The position numbers and the translations under genes are program-made. Below, piece by piece: positions 1 through 8,346 of a stretch of 64,000 bases of DNA. This stretch comes from BJ22 sp021298375. GTDB lineage: Bacteria; Planctomycetota; Planctomycetia; Pirellulales; Pirellulaceae. Location: assembly GCA_046343015.1 (NCBI GenBank), contig JBKDOL010000088.1:1-64000 (forward strand). The letters are read 5' to 3'. The notes beneath the pieces are model-generated. The model was not told the DNA's origin. It saw nothing but the letters and a program-made list of their open reading frames with translations, and ran no database searches. How positions within the stretch are numbered: position 1 is the stretch's first letter; every line of letters starts with the position of its first letter.

Positions 1-40
1 AGATGCCCGTGACCGAGATGCCCGCGACCGAGATGCCCTC
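1..40. repeat. short 15-bp tandem repeat at window edge
   Basis: Two full 15-bp units (AGATGCCCGYGACCG) and a partial third unit start at base 1 and may continue to the left of the window. The function is unknown. Confidence 0.5.
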
Positions 41-479
41 GGCAATGATGGCCGGTAAAAGATGCCAGCCAATGCATCCACGCTGGCCCCAACGCGAGGA
101 ATACCCCGAGTGTGCAGGCAAGCAGGCGCGACCGGAGCAACCCTCGAGGGGCCTCGGGCAGGCGACCGAATTTAGGCCGGTAAAAAGCAGGCATGGAAAA
201 GAAGGTCTGGAACGGGCGATTCGAAGGATTCGTCACGTCCAGCGGTCTGACGAGTGGAATCTTAGTTACGAGTTTGATATGTGTCAAATCAGGACCTGGT
301 TAGACCGGTCAGCAAAAGGCAGAGAATTGACCCCAAATGCCGAATCAGGCCCGAACATTCGGGGCTTTCCAGCTTGACCCTGAAGCGCAAAGGAACAAAG
401 ATGGAATACGTGACGTAATGCTAAATGGCCACAGCGTTTACGGCTTGGCCAGCCGTTGGTCCCTCCCCCCTCCGTTCCC
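41..479. other. stretch without a supported gene
   Basis: Short open frames exist on both strands here, but none has a recognisable domain, a convincing ribosome binding site or a plausible protein composition. It probably holds the intergenic region upstream of the gene at 480 and possibly the edge of a gene outside the window. Confidence 0.4.
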
Positions 480-1049
480 ATGCACGGCCGTCTGCTCCGA
501 GCGATCTGCGATACCCGCGCGATAGCGGTCGGGCTGATCGTTTTACAATTCGGACTCAGCTCGGGAGGACACTTGCTGCATGCTTGGATGCATGCTTGGC
601 AGGATGGGCCGCAAGGCTGCCGGAGTTGTACTCTTCACGCAGCGTCCGATTCACCGATATACCTTTCCGCCGAGGGTGGAAAAGAGGCCGGATGTGAGGT
701 CAATCACTCCAATCACTGCTGCGGGTCAAGGCAAGTGCTGGCCAGCAGCAGCCCGCCCGTGGTTGACGTTCCACAGGGCAATCTGCGCGGCGAAGAGCCT
801 TTAACCGTCTCCGTTGCCAGCCGATTTGAGATGCTCGACAGGAGTATCCAGTCTCGCGCGGACTCGCAGCGTTGCTGGTCAGAGGATTGCGCGTTTTATC
901 GCGGTCTCCATCAGGCTTCAGCGCTCGCCGTGCAACCGGCGATGATTTCACTGGACCAGCTTCTGGAGCGGATGACGCTCCCCATGGATGCCGCTGCAGC
1001 GAAGAGGATCGCATTTTCTTTGCGGGCCCGCGGCCCGCCTTCTGTCTGA
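480..1049 (+). CDS. Cys/His-rich small membrane-anchored or secreted protein, function unknown
   Basis: This encodes 189 residues starting at the ATG at 480. A hydrophobic stretch at about residues 12-30 (AIAVGLIVLQFGLSSGG) looks like a signal anchor. It is followed by several Cys/His clusters: HAWMHAW, a CxxC with a following His near residues 45-52, a CC pair near 73, and CxxxxCAFYRGLHQ near 125-138. The arrangement suggests metal binding outside the cytoplasm. I do not recognise the family. No strong ribosome binding site is visible, and a GTG-type start at 456 is also possible. It lies about 200 bp before the DUF58 gene on the same strand. It is probably a real gene because the hydrophobic and Cys/His patterns are coherent, but it could be spurious. 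Confidence 0.5.
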   Translation: MHGRLLRAICDTRAIAVGLIVLQFGLSSGGHLLHAWMHAWQDGPQGCRSCTLHAASDSPIYLSAEGGKEAGCEVNHSNHCCGSRQVLASSSPPVVDVPQGNLRGEEPLTVSVASRFEMLDRSIQSRADSQRCWSEDCAFYRGLHQASALAVQPAMISLDQLLERMTLPMDAAAAKRIAFSLRARGPPSV

Positions 1050-1263
1050 TCGTGCTTGCCTGACCGCGAACCATTGTCGCCTGGTGGGTGCACATGGATT
1101 TTGCCGGTCTCTCTCTTGAGGCAACTCTTTGTTCACGATCGCTGAGACCCGCCCGACAGCACTCTCCACCAAGCTCCGTTTTTCGGGCTCTGTATGCTGG
1201 CGGGTCGCTGATTAGCCCGTTTGCATTAGCCGCTCTCTTTCCGTCTTTCGCGCGAGTCCGCTC

Positions 1264-2583
1264 ATGGCTGGTCTGTCCAAACGTCTGAAATTACTGGGAA
1301 AAAGCCTCTTGGCTGCTGGCAGTCACGATTTCTGTCCCGGCTTGAACCGTTACGTTTATTGGTTGAAGCAACCGATCGGCTGGTTTGTCCTGGCGGCGAT
1401 GGCATCGCTGTTGGTGGCCGTGGTGCTTGGGCCACAGGGCTGGGTTCTGTTTGCGGGAATTGTTGCGGTCACGCTGTTGGGAGTGCTCTGGCCGGCATTG
1501 GCAATGCGGGGGCTCTCGGCCGAGTTGACATTTGATCGGCGACGGGCGACCGAACAGCAACCGGTTCGGGTCAAGTTGACGGTCTCAAATCGTTGGCCTT
1601 TGCCGATTTGGGGATTGGCGCTCGACCGGGGCTTTGCCGCCAGCAGTGACCGAACGGGTCGTCCGGTGATTGCCTTGGGATGCGTTCGTCCCTGGAGCAC
1701 GGCGGAGTTTGAGTGGGAGCATGTCCCCGAGGCCCGCGGCATCTTGCCGATTGCTCGACCGATCCTGAGCAATGGGTTTCCCTTCGGTCTCTGGCAGTCG
1801 GAACGCGAGGTGTCAGTGCCCGTCAAGCTTCTGGTCTGGCCGCGCACCTTTACGCTGGACGGGATTCCCGAAGTTTCGGGGAATCGATTTGCCGTCACTG
1901 GGATGCTGCAGCAGAAAGCGGGTCATGATGGCGAGTTCATCGGAACTCGCCCCTATCGCCAAGGCGACTCGTTGCGATTTATCCATTGGGCTCAGACAGC
2001 CCGGCAAAATGAACTAATCGTCTGTGAACGTCAAACCCATTGCCGGCGAAATGTTCGGATCGAACTCGATCCAGCATTGCCCGGGGGACAAAGCGAGGTC
2101 ACTTGGGAGGAGCAGCGGGAATGGCTGTTTCGGGTCGCAGCCAGTCTCTGCCGGGCCTTCCACGCGCATCGTTTTCAAATCGAATGTCGCCTCGGCGAGG
2201 AGTTAGTCCAATTGCCGGAGAATGCGCTCGACATCAAACCGATTCTCGACCGGATGGCTTGCTGGACTCGGAACGGCCAAACGGCCGCTCCATCAACGCC
2301 CGATGAAATTGGCTCAACGAAAACTGCCCCGGTTACTGGCGGTTCCAAGTCGGCGAGCGGGACGCTGCAGCTTTTGGTGACGACCCCGGAACAGCTGCTG
2401 GAGCGAGTAGCCTGCAGCGAGCAACATCTGGTCCTGGTCCAATCCGGGACGAATCGAGTTGGGAACACCTGGAGTCCCGGGGTGGGTCGAGAGCGCGTAT
2501 TGCTCCGCGTGGGTGTCGATCAACTGGCCCAACATGTATCACCTCAATGGTTGCCGCTGGGGGAAAGCTGCCATGCGGCGTGA
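1264..2583 (+). CDS. DUF58 domain membrane protein
   Basis: This is a 439-residue protein with two membrane segments (about residues 38-56 and 58-80) followed by a soluble domain. The DUF58 signature is clear at about residues 227-257: a Gly-Thr-Arg-Pro-Tyr-Arg-x-Gly-Asp stretch, then RFIHWAQTAR and a conserved ELIVCERQ-type strand. DUF58 proteins have a vWA-like fold and are almost always encoded with MoxR AAA+ ATPases and transglutaminase-like membrane proteins, as here. In known cases these sets act in chaperone-like assembly of envelope or redox complexes; the client here is unknown. The stop overlaps the next gene's start by 11 bp, which suggests translational coupling. The upstream ribosome binding site is weak. 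Confidence 0.9.
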   Translation: MAGLSKRLKLLGKSLLAAGSHDFCPGLNRYVYWLKQPIGWFVLAAMASLLVAVVLGPQGWVLFAGIVAVTLLGVLWPALAMRGLSAELTFDRRRATEQQPVRVKLTVSNRWPLPIWGLALDRGFAASSDRTGRPVIALGCVRPWSTAEFEWEHVPEARGILPIARPILSNGFPFGLWQSEREVSVPVKLLVWPRTFTLDGIPEVSGNRFAVTGMLQQKAGHDGEFIGTRPYRQGDSLRFIHWAQTARQNELIVCERQTHCRRNVRIELDPALPGGQSEVTWEEQREWLFRVAASLCRAFHAHRFQIECRLGEELVQLPENALDIKPILDRMACWTRNGQTAAPSTPDEIGSTKTAPVTGGSKSASGTLQLLVTTPEQLLERVACSEQHLVLVQSGTNRVGNTWSPGVGRERVLLRVGVDQLAQHVSPQWLPLGESCHAA

Positions 2584-4930
2584 CAATGACCAATTCGCGT
2601 TGACCCTGTTCCTTGCCGGTCTGGCGGCCGTGGGCACCACTGCCCTGCGGCACAACGCACAACTTTATCCGTTGTTGGTCTGGCTCGACTGGCTGTTGCT
2701 GGCGGGCCTGCTGGTCGGCCTGCACTGGTGGGATGGTCGGCAATGGGAGCAGGGATCGCTCACCGCTTCCGGCAAGCCTCGACTGCTTTTGGGATTGCTT
2801 CCCAAAACAGCCTGGGCGATTGCGGGCTTGTCCTGCCTCCCGGTTGGAGAGCAGATCGTTCAGCGATTTTTCGGCATGGGGGACCCTTGGGAAGTTGTGG
2901 CGCTTTGTTGTCTTCAAGTCGCTTCCTTGGGAATCGGGCTGCTGGCCCGCACACGGACCGCGGCCGGGACCTCAGTTCTGCTCAGCAGCTTCCAATTGCT
3001 TTTCGTCAGCTTCGCTTACCCGGTGCCGCTGGTCATGGCTCTGATGGCACTGTACACGTTGACGGTGCTCTGGTGGCTGATGGGGAATTACTGGGGGAGG
3101 CTGCAAACTCAACTGGCATCGCGGACCATCTCGCAAATGCCGGCTCGAGCCCGGATTCTGCTGCCATTGGCGGGCGGTTTGAGTCTCGTGCTGCTGGTGG
3201 TCGGATTGGTTGCGCCGCAGCAGGCTCTGGTGGTGCTCAACGGATTCATGCCGACTACGGGCGGCGAGCGCTGGGGGGACGAGTTTGCTCGAGGAGGCGT
3301 CGGCAACGGGGAGATCCTGACCGGGGCGAAGGACAGTGCCGATACAGTCGGTCCGGTGGATACTGATGTTTACCTTTCCTCACAGCAGCCCAGCCTCTAC
3401 GACATGATCAGCGAGGTCTATGGAAAGCCCTCCACCAGCAATGAGAAGCGAATTGATGTCTCGGGAGAGGAGCTGCCCGAGCACGGCCACGAACGGATGA
3501 TTGAGCGGGCGGCGAGTCGCGAGTTCAAGACCCAGCGGCAAGGGCGGTCCAAAAAAGTCGCGCTGGAGGAACGGAGTTCGACCGCATTGATGTTTGTCCG
3601 CGGCGAGGTCCCGCTGCATTTGCGGATGGAGACCTTTCTCGAATTTGATGGACTGAACTGGAAGGGACCGCTTTCGGACCCCACGAGCAAGACGACCGGA
3701 ACCGGGTCGGGTTCCCCAGGCGACTCTCCCCTCCAACTGCAGTTTCGCGATGGAGCGACCTGGGTCGGAATACGGAATGATTTTTCTCGCCCCTGGTTTT
3801 CGGGTTTGCGACGCCACGAGATGCAGGTAATCAACCTGGAGTCGGTTCGGGTTCCCGCGCCGGCAGCCCTTACCAGCTGGCACATTCCCCTGATCGATCG
3901 GCTCGATTTTTTCGGGATGACGGAAGATGACATCCTCTTCATGCCCGGTCGTGAACGGATTCCGATCCTGACGACAATCAGCCTGATCAGTTGCCAAGTC
4001 AATGCCTGGCAACTGCTGCAGGAGAATCTCTCATCGTCATCGGCCTCCGCCAAGCCGGCATTGGGACTTCCCTCCGCTCGCCAATCTGGTTGGCGCGACT
4101 TGGCCGAGGAGTGGACCCGCGATTGCCGGAGCGATGGTGAGCGGGCGTTGCAGATTGAGGCCCGGTTGCGAGAGGCATTTGAGTTTGTCGACCACATTGT
4201 CCTGCCTGAAAACTGCGAGAGCGCTGTCGATCAATTTCTCAGCACCGGGGCTGGGCCAGATTATCTGTTCGCCACCACTGCGGCGATGCTGCTCCGAGAG
4301 CTGGGAATTCCCTCGCGACTGGTCACTGGCCTGTACGCTGACCAACGAAACTACGACGCCAAGAGTCAGCAAACCATTTTCTGGAATGACGACGTGCACA
4401 CGTGGGTTGAGTTCTCCCTCGACGGCTCGAGCTGGTTGCCGCTGGAGCCCACACCAAGCTATCGCTTGCCACCGCGCGAGTTGACGCTGTGGCAATGGGC
4501 AGTACTTGGCCTGAGCGGCGGTCTGAACTGGAGTCTGCGGAACTGGTACCTGATTCTGGGCCTGATGACGGCCAGCTGTTTGGCTTGGCGCTATCGGGGC
4601 CTGCTGCTGGACTGGTCGGGTCGGATCAGTTGGCTGGGGGCCCGCTGGCTGCCAGTCTCCTGGCAGGTTTGGTGGTGCAGCCGCTGGCTCGATTGGCGAC
4701 TCTGGATTTCTGGACACCGGCGGCCGGCGACGCGTTCGCAGCGGCAATGGCTTGGTGCCTTGGGGGTTGGACTGCAGCAGGAGACGCGGCTCGCTTGCGA
4801 GCAACTGTTCCGCACGCTGGATGCGATCCGTTATGACGAGAGTTGGCAACCTGAGGGGGCCGATCGGATGGCGATCGCGGCTGCCTGTCAGGAGATTTTC
4901 CGGAAAGCTGGACCGGGGCTGGCGAATTAA
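2573..4930 (+). CDS. TgpA-like membrane protein with degenerate transglutaminase domain
   Basis: This encodes 785 residues from the ATG at 2573, which is preceded by GGGGAAAG and overlaps the end of the DUF58 gene. Several hydrophobic helices fill the first 220 residues, then a long periplasmic part carries a transglutaminase-like core, then a membrane helix near residues 655-675 and a cytoplasmic tail. In the core the usual G-F-C-E-H-F-A becomes G-P-D-Y-L-F-A, so Asp563 stands where the catalytic Cys should be. The His is kept (DVHTWVEF, His609), and the Asp of the triad is replaced by Glu625 in PLEPTP. The fold and its GIPSRLVTG strand are otherwise well preserved. I infer a binding or scaffold role rather than catalysis. 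It is the partner of the DUF58 and MoxR genes around it. Confidence 0.88.
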   Translation: MRRDNDQFALTLFLAGLAAVGTTALRHNAQLYPLLVWLDWLLLAGLLVGLHWWDGRQWEQGSLTASGKPRLLLGLLPKTAWAIAGLSCLPVGEQIVQRFFGMGDPWEVVALCCLQVASLGIGLLARTRTAAGTSVLLSSFQLLFVSFAYPVPLVMALMALYTLTVLWWLMGNYWGRLQTQLASRTISQMPARARILLPLAGGLSLVLLVVGLVAPQQALVVLNGFMPTTGGERWGDEFARGGVGNGEILTGAKDSADTVGPVDTDVYLSSQQPSLYDMISEVYGKPSTSNEKRIDVSGEELPEHGHERMIERAASREFKTQRQGRSKKVALEERSSTALMFVRGEVPLHLRMETFLEFDGLNWKGPLSDPTSKTTGTGSGSPGDSPLQLQFRDGATWVGIRNDFSRPWFSGLRRHEMQVINLESVRVPAPAALTSWHIPLIDRLDFFGMTEDDILFMPGRERIPILTTISLISCQVNAWQLLQENLSSSSASAKPALGLPSARQSGWRDLAEEWTRDCRSDGERALQIEARLREAFEFVDHIVLPENCESAVDQFLSTGAGPDYLFATTAAMLLRELGIPSRLVTGLYADQRNYDAKSQQTIFWNDDVHTWVEFSLDGSSWLPLEPTPSYRLPPRELTLWQWAVLGLSGGLNWSLRNWYLILGLMTASCLAWRYRGLLLDWSGRISWLGARWLPVSWQVWWCSRWLDWRLWISGHRRPATRSQRQWLGALGVGLQQETRLACEQLFRTLDAIRYDESWQPEGADRMAIAAACQEIFRKAGPGLAN

Positions 4931-5014
4931 CGCCCCTCGTCATGAGCCCGGCGACAGCGGGCCCGTGCCGGCATGGAACTTCGGTGGGTGATTGATTCCT
5001 GAATAGAGAGCTTT

Positions 5015-5983
5015 ATGAATTCCTTGACTTCCGTGCCCGCTGCGGCAACATCGTTGTCCCTCCCGGAATTGCTGGCCAAAGTCGACCAGCTGCGGGGAAA
5101 TCTAAATGCCGTGTTGCTCGGCAAGGAACCGGTGATCGAGTTTGTCGTCGCCTGCCTGCTGGCGCGCGGCCACCTGCTCTTTGACGATCTCCCCGGACTG
5201 GGCAAAACGACTTTGGCCAAAGCGATTGCCGCATCGCTCGGTGGACGATTTGGACGGGTCCAGTGCACTCCCGACCTGCTTCCCAGCGACATCACGGGCT
5301 TCAACATCTTTAACCAGAAGACGCGCGAATTCGAGTTCGTGCCGGGGCCGGTCTTTGCGGACATTCTGCTGGCTGATGAAATCAACCGAACGACTCCCCG
5401 GACTCAGAGTGCCCTGTTTGAAGCGATGGCGGAGCGACAGGTGACGATTGATTCCCATTCGCGCCGCTTGAGCGATTCCTTTTTTGTGATTGCGACGCAA
5501 AACCCGGTCGAGAGTCATGGAGCCTATCCGCTGCCTGAGGCGCAGCTCGATCGGTTTACGATGAAGCTGCAGATTGGCTATCCCGATCGCAACAGCGAGG
5601 TCGACATCCTCGGCGCGAACATTGGTGGCCGGGGGGCCGAATCAGTCGAGACCCAAGCCGTGTTGGGACCGGGCGAACTGGGACAGATCCAGCGGCAAAT
5701 CGCGGCTATCAATGTGACCCGCAAAGTGCGCGAATACATGGTTGACGTTGCGCGGGCGATTCGAGCCCACCGCGAAGTGACGCTCGGAGTCAGCCCGCGC
5801 GGCTTGATTATCTGGCAAAACGTGGCTCAAGCCTGGGCCTGCTTGCAGGGGCGCGACTTTGTGACGCCCGACGACGTGCGGGTAGTGGCCGAGCCCACCG
5901 TGGGCGTGCGCATCTTTGGCGAATTTGAATCCGCTGCCAAGGTAATTCAAGCAGCATTTGACCAAGTCGCCATTCCCACCTAG
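5015..5983 (+). CDS. MoxR-family AAA+ ATPase
   Basis: This is a 322-residue cytoplasmic ATPase of normal MoxR length. The Walker A motif is DDLPGLGKTTLAKA (about residues 57-70). Walker B is ILLADEINR with Asp121-Glu122. The family-typical TPRTQSALFEAMAERQV, sensor ATQNP and GAYPLPEAQLDRF stretches follow. MoxR proteins act as chaperone-like ATPases together with vWA or DUF58 partners, and this gene closes the DUF58-transglutaminase-MoxR run. It begins 84 bp after the transglutaminase-like gene, so it is probably co-transcribed. The ATG at 5015 is the first start compatible with the family N-terminus; an AGAGAG stretch lies just upstream. Confidence 0.95.
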   Translation: MNSLTSVPAAATSLSLPELLAKVDQLRGNLNAVLLGKEPVIEFVVACLLARGHLLFDDLPGLGKTTLAKAIAASLGGRFGRVQCTPDLLPSDITGFNIFNQKTREFEFVPGPVFADILLADEINRTTPRTQSALFEAMAERQVTIDSHSRRLSDSFFVIATQNPVESHGAYPLPEAQLDRFTMKLQIGYPDRNSEVDILGANIGGRGAESVETQAVLGPGELGQIQRQIAAINVTRKVREYMVDVARAIRAHREVTLGVSPRGLIIWQNVAQAWACLQGRDFVTPDDVRVVAEPTVGVRIFGEFESAAKVIQAAFDQVAIPT

Positions 5984-5994
5984 GAGCTGAAGTG

Positions 5995-6648
5995 ATGCTT
6001 TGCGGAATCGGAAAAGAGCAGATCGCCTTCACAGCCACAGGTGGGTGCGGAAGCCGTTCAGTGCAGGCTTGGCGGTTGCTCCTGCCTCTTTTTTTCCTCG
6101 GACTGCTGGCGGGTTGTGCCAAACCAATCGCAAGCAGCGACAACTCCGGCCGCTCCGACCAGAGGCATCCTGCCGCCGATCATGACCATGAAAATGAGCA
6201 TGAGCACAGTCATGAGCATGAGCATAGTCATGAGCATGAGCACAGTCATGATCATGCCCATCATCATGATCCGGAACACAAGCCGGCTGACTTTCCTCAG
6301 GCGGTCGAGCGATTGCGCGCCTTTCACGCCCAGCATGCTGCCGGCCAGCAGCCCAGTGCTGGGCAAAGACAAATCATTTCGGACATCCTCGGCTGGCTAC
6401 CCGAGCTGGCGGCTCAGTCTGAACTGAGAGAAGCCGATTGGAATGAAGTCGATCGGGGTGCGACGGCGATTGCCAACTGGCTGGACCGAGAGAGTTTTAC
6501 GTCCTCTGCCTGGGAGGAATACGCTCGCGAGTTGGCGGGATTGGAACGGGGCGTCAGCGCGTATCGGGGAGCCGAGGCAGAGTTTAAGCGTCGGTTGGGA
6601 GGCAGCGAAGAGAGCCAGAAAAGCTCGGCTCCGGAAGGGGGCGAATGA
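5995..6648 (+). CDS. His-rich metal-binding lipoprotein
   Basis: This encodes 217 residues. An AGGAG site at 5982-5986 precedes the ATG at 5995. The N-terminus carries a lipoprotein signal ending in LLAGC near residue 40. Residues of about 60-90 form a near-repeat of His, Glu, Asp and Ser (HEHSHEHEHSHEHEH type), encoded by tandem CATGAGCATGAGCACAGT-like units. Such tracts bind zinc, nickel, cobalt or copper. The C-terminal 125 residues look helical and are not recognised. The stop lies one base before the next gene's ATG, so the two are almost certainly co-translated with the permease. I infer a periplasmic metal buffer or delivery protein for that permease. Confidence 0.85.
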   Translation: MLCGIGKEQIAFTATGGCGSRSVQAWRLLLPLFFLGLLAGCAKPIASSDNSGRSDQRHPAADHDHENEHEHSHEHEHSHEHEHSHDHAHHHDPEHKPADFPQAVERLRAFHAQHAAGQQPSAGQRQIISDILGWLPELAAQSELREADWNEVDRGATAIANWLDRESFTSSAWEEYARELAGLERGVSAYRGAEAEFKRRLGGSEESQKSSAPEGGE

Positions 6649-6649
6649 G

Positions 6650-8182
6650 ATGGATTGGCAGGTCTATGCCGGTGCGATGCTTTTGCGCTTTTGCCAAGTG
6701 GCAATGCAAGCGGCACCCACGTTTGTGATCGGTTTGGCGGTTGCAGCCGTGATGCGGCGGATGATGGGCCCCGAACTTGTCCGCGAGTGGTTCGGAGGCA
6801 AGGGTTGGGCCGCTATCTTTCGGGCCTGGCTTGCGGGCATGTTGCTGCCAGTTTGCGCTTTCGGCACGATCCCGATCATGCGCGAAATGAAACGGTGCGG
6901 GATCAGCGGCGGAGGGATTCTCGCTTTTGGCTTAACGGCCCCGCTATTCAATCCCGCGTCAGTGTTGTACGGGCTGACCCTTTCCAGTCCGCTTGTCATT
7001 TTGTCCTTTACCATGGCCTCTCTGGTCATCGTGACCGTGATTGGCTTGAGTTGGGATCGACTATTCGGAGATTCGGCTGAGCCCGCTCCGGCGGATCCGA
7101 TGCCCACGCCAGGACTTCGTCGTTTGGTTGCCGTTCTGTTTGAGATGTTTCGGGAGGCGACAGGACCGAGTCTGGTCTATTTCCTGATCGGAGCCGCCGG
7201 CGTTGTCGGCTTGAGCCTACTTCTCCCGAATGCGAGTTTGCAGACCTCAGCCGAAGCGAGTGACTGGTGGGCCCCGCTCTTCATGGTGTTAGTCGCGGTG
7301 CCCGTCTTCCAGACGCCACTGGGGGCCATCGTCCAGGTCGCCTCAATGTTTGAACATGGCAACTCGGTTGGCGCGGCGTTTGGACTGCTCGTGGTTGGCA
7401 CCGGATTGAATCTCGGCACGTTGGCCTGGATTGGCCGGCAGTTCGGTTGGAGCAAAATGTTCGGTTGGTTAGCCCTGTTTCTCGTTTGCGTCACGGGCTT
7501 GGCCTATGCGATGGACCGACCGCTGATGCCGCGGGGAATTGACATCGTGGGGCATACGCACGCTTTTGACTCGTTCTGTTTTCCTTTTACTGATCAGGAG
7601 TCGGCAAGGCTGCCCCGAATTGCGGCCCAATTGGAACGCGACCTGTTGCCTCATGAGCTTGTCGGATTAATCGGGATGGGCGCCTTGCTCCTTGGAGGGC
7701 TGGGCTTGAGGTTTTTCGATCGCCGCCAGCTTTGGGAGCGTTGGTCCTGTGCGGAGAGCGCTGGCCAGCCTCGCTACGATCGGAATGTGCCGCCACGAGT
7801 CTTGGCCGGAGTGACCGTAGCGGGGTTGGTTGGCCTGAGCGCTGTCGGTTGCTATCTGTACTATCCGTCTCCTCAGGAGACCCTGCGGGAGCTACGCGAG
7901 GTCAACATCCGAATCGGCTCCGCAGCCCTCTCGGGTGATTGGGATACCGTCGCCTTCTGGGTCCCGAATGGAGAGGATTGGGCTCACAAGCTGACCGTGG
8001 GAGGGTACCTTCGCGGACAACCGCCGTCGCGATTCCAAGCGGTGCAAAAAGAGGTTTTTCTGGACAAGCTGGAAAGGCTGGAACATGCCGTCGAGGACCG
8101 CGACGCGGAGTTGGCCAAACGGCTTGGGCTCGACTTGCAAAATGCCCTGCGGCGTTTGCGAAACGCCTACGTCGGGGAATGA
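6650..8182 (+). CDS. YraQ/DUF318-family permease (probable metal transporter)
   Basis: This encodes 510 residues from the ATG at 6650, with a GGAAGGGGG ribosome binding site inside the preceding gene. It has about eight to ten hydrophobic helices in two halves. The conserved family sequences are LPVCAFGTIPIMREMKRCG and LTAPLFNPASVLYGLTL in the first half and VPVFQTPLGAIVQVAS in the second. Relatives of this permease family, for example those called SO_0444-type Cu/Zn efflux transporters, move metals, and the directly coupled His-rich lipoprotein fits that role. The last 80 residues form an unusual soluble helical tail after a final membrane helix. A hairpin terminator begins at the stop codon. 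Confidence 0.85.
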   Translation: MDWQVYAGAMLLRFCQVAMQAAPTFVIGLAVAAVMRRMMGPELVREWFGGKGWAAIFRAWLAGMLLPVCAFGTIPIMREMKRCGISGGGILAFGLTAPLFNPASVLYGLTLSSPLVILSFTMASLVIVTVIGLSWDRLFGDSAEPAPADPMPTPGLRRLVAVLFEMFREATGPSLVYFLIGAAGVVGLSLLLPNASLQTSAEASDWWAPLFMVLVAVPVFQTPLGAIVQVASMFEHGNSVGAAFGLLVVGTGLNLGTLAWIGRQFGWSKMFGWLALFLVCVTGLAYAMDRPLMPRGIDIVGHTHAFDSFCFPFTDQESARLPRIAAQLERDLLPHELVGLIGMGALLLGGLGLRFFDRRQLWERWSCAESAGQPRYDRNVPPRVLAGVTVAGLVGLSAVGCYLYYPSPQETLRELREVNIRIGSAALSGDWDTVAFWVPNGEDWAHKLTVGGYLRGQPPSRFQAVQKEVFLDKLERLEHAVEDRDAELAKRLGLDLQNALRRLRNAYVGE

Positions 8183-8209
8183 AACCGCCGGCAAAGGGGC
8201 CGGTTTTTT
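8182..8209 (+). terminator. Rho-independent terminator after the metal permease gene
   Basis: An AAACCG...CGGTTT arm pair with an internal CCGGC/GCCGG is followed by TTTTTT and starts at the stop codon of the permease. It likely ends the lipoprotein-permease transcript. Confidence 0.7.
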
Positions 8210-8254
8210 CGATCAGCCGGATTGTTTGGTAGGCCGAATTGTTGGGGACGGGCG

Positions 8255-8260
8255 TATAAT
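8255..8260 (+). promoter_or_regulatory. candidate -10 box for the DUF1559 gene
   Basis: A perfect TATAAT lies about 85 bp before the start codon and just downstream of the preceding terminator. No convincing -35 box is seen at 16-18 bp, so the call is tentative. Confidence 0.4.
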
Positions 8261-8346
8261 TAGGGTGGGACCACGGGTCGCAAACACCCAAGCTGTCTTT
8301 TTGACCATCGCCGACACGATGGGTGCTCGAAAACTGGGGAATTGTC

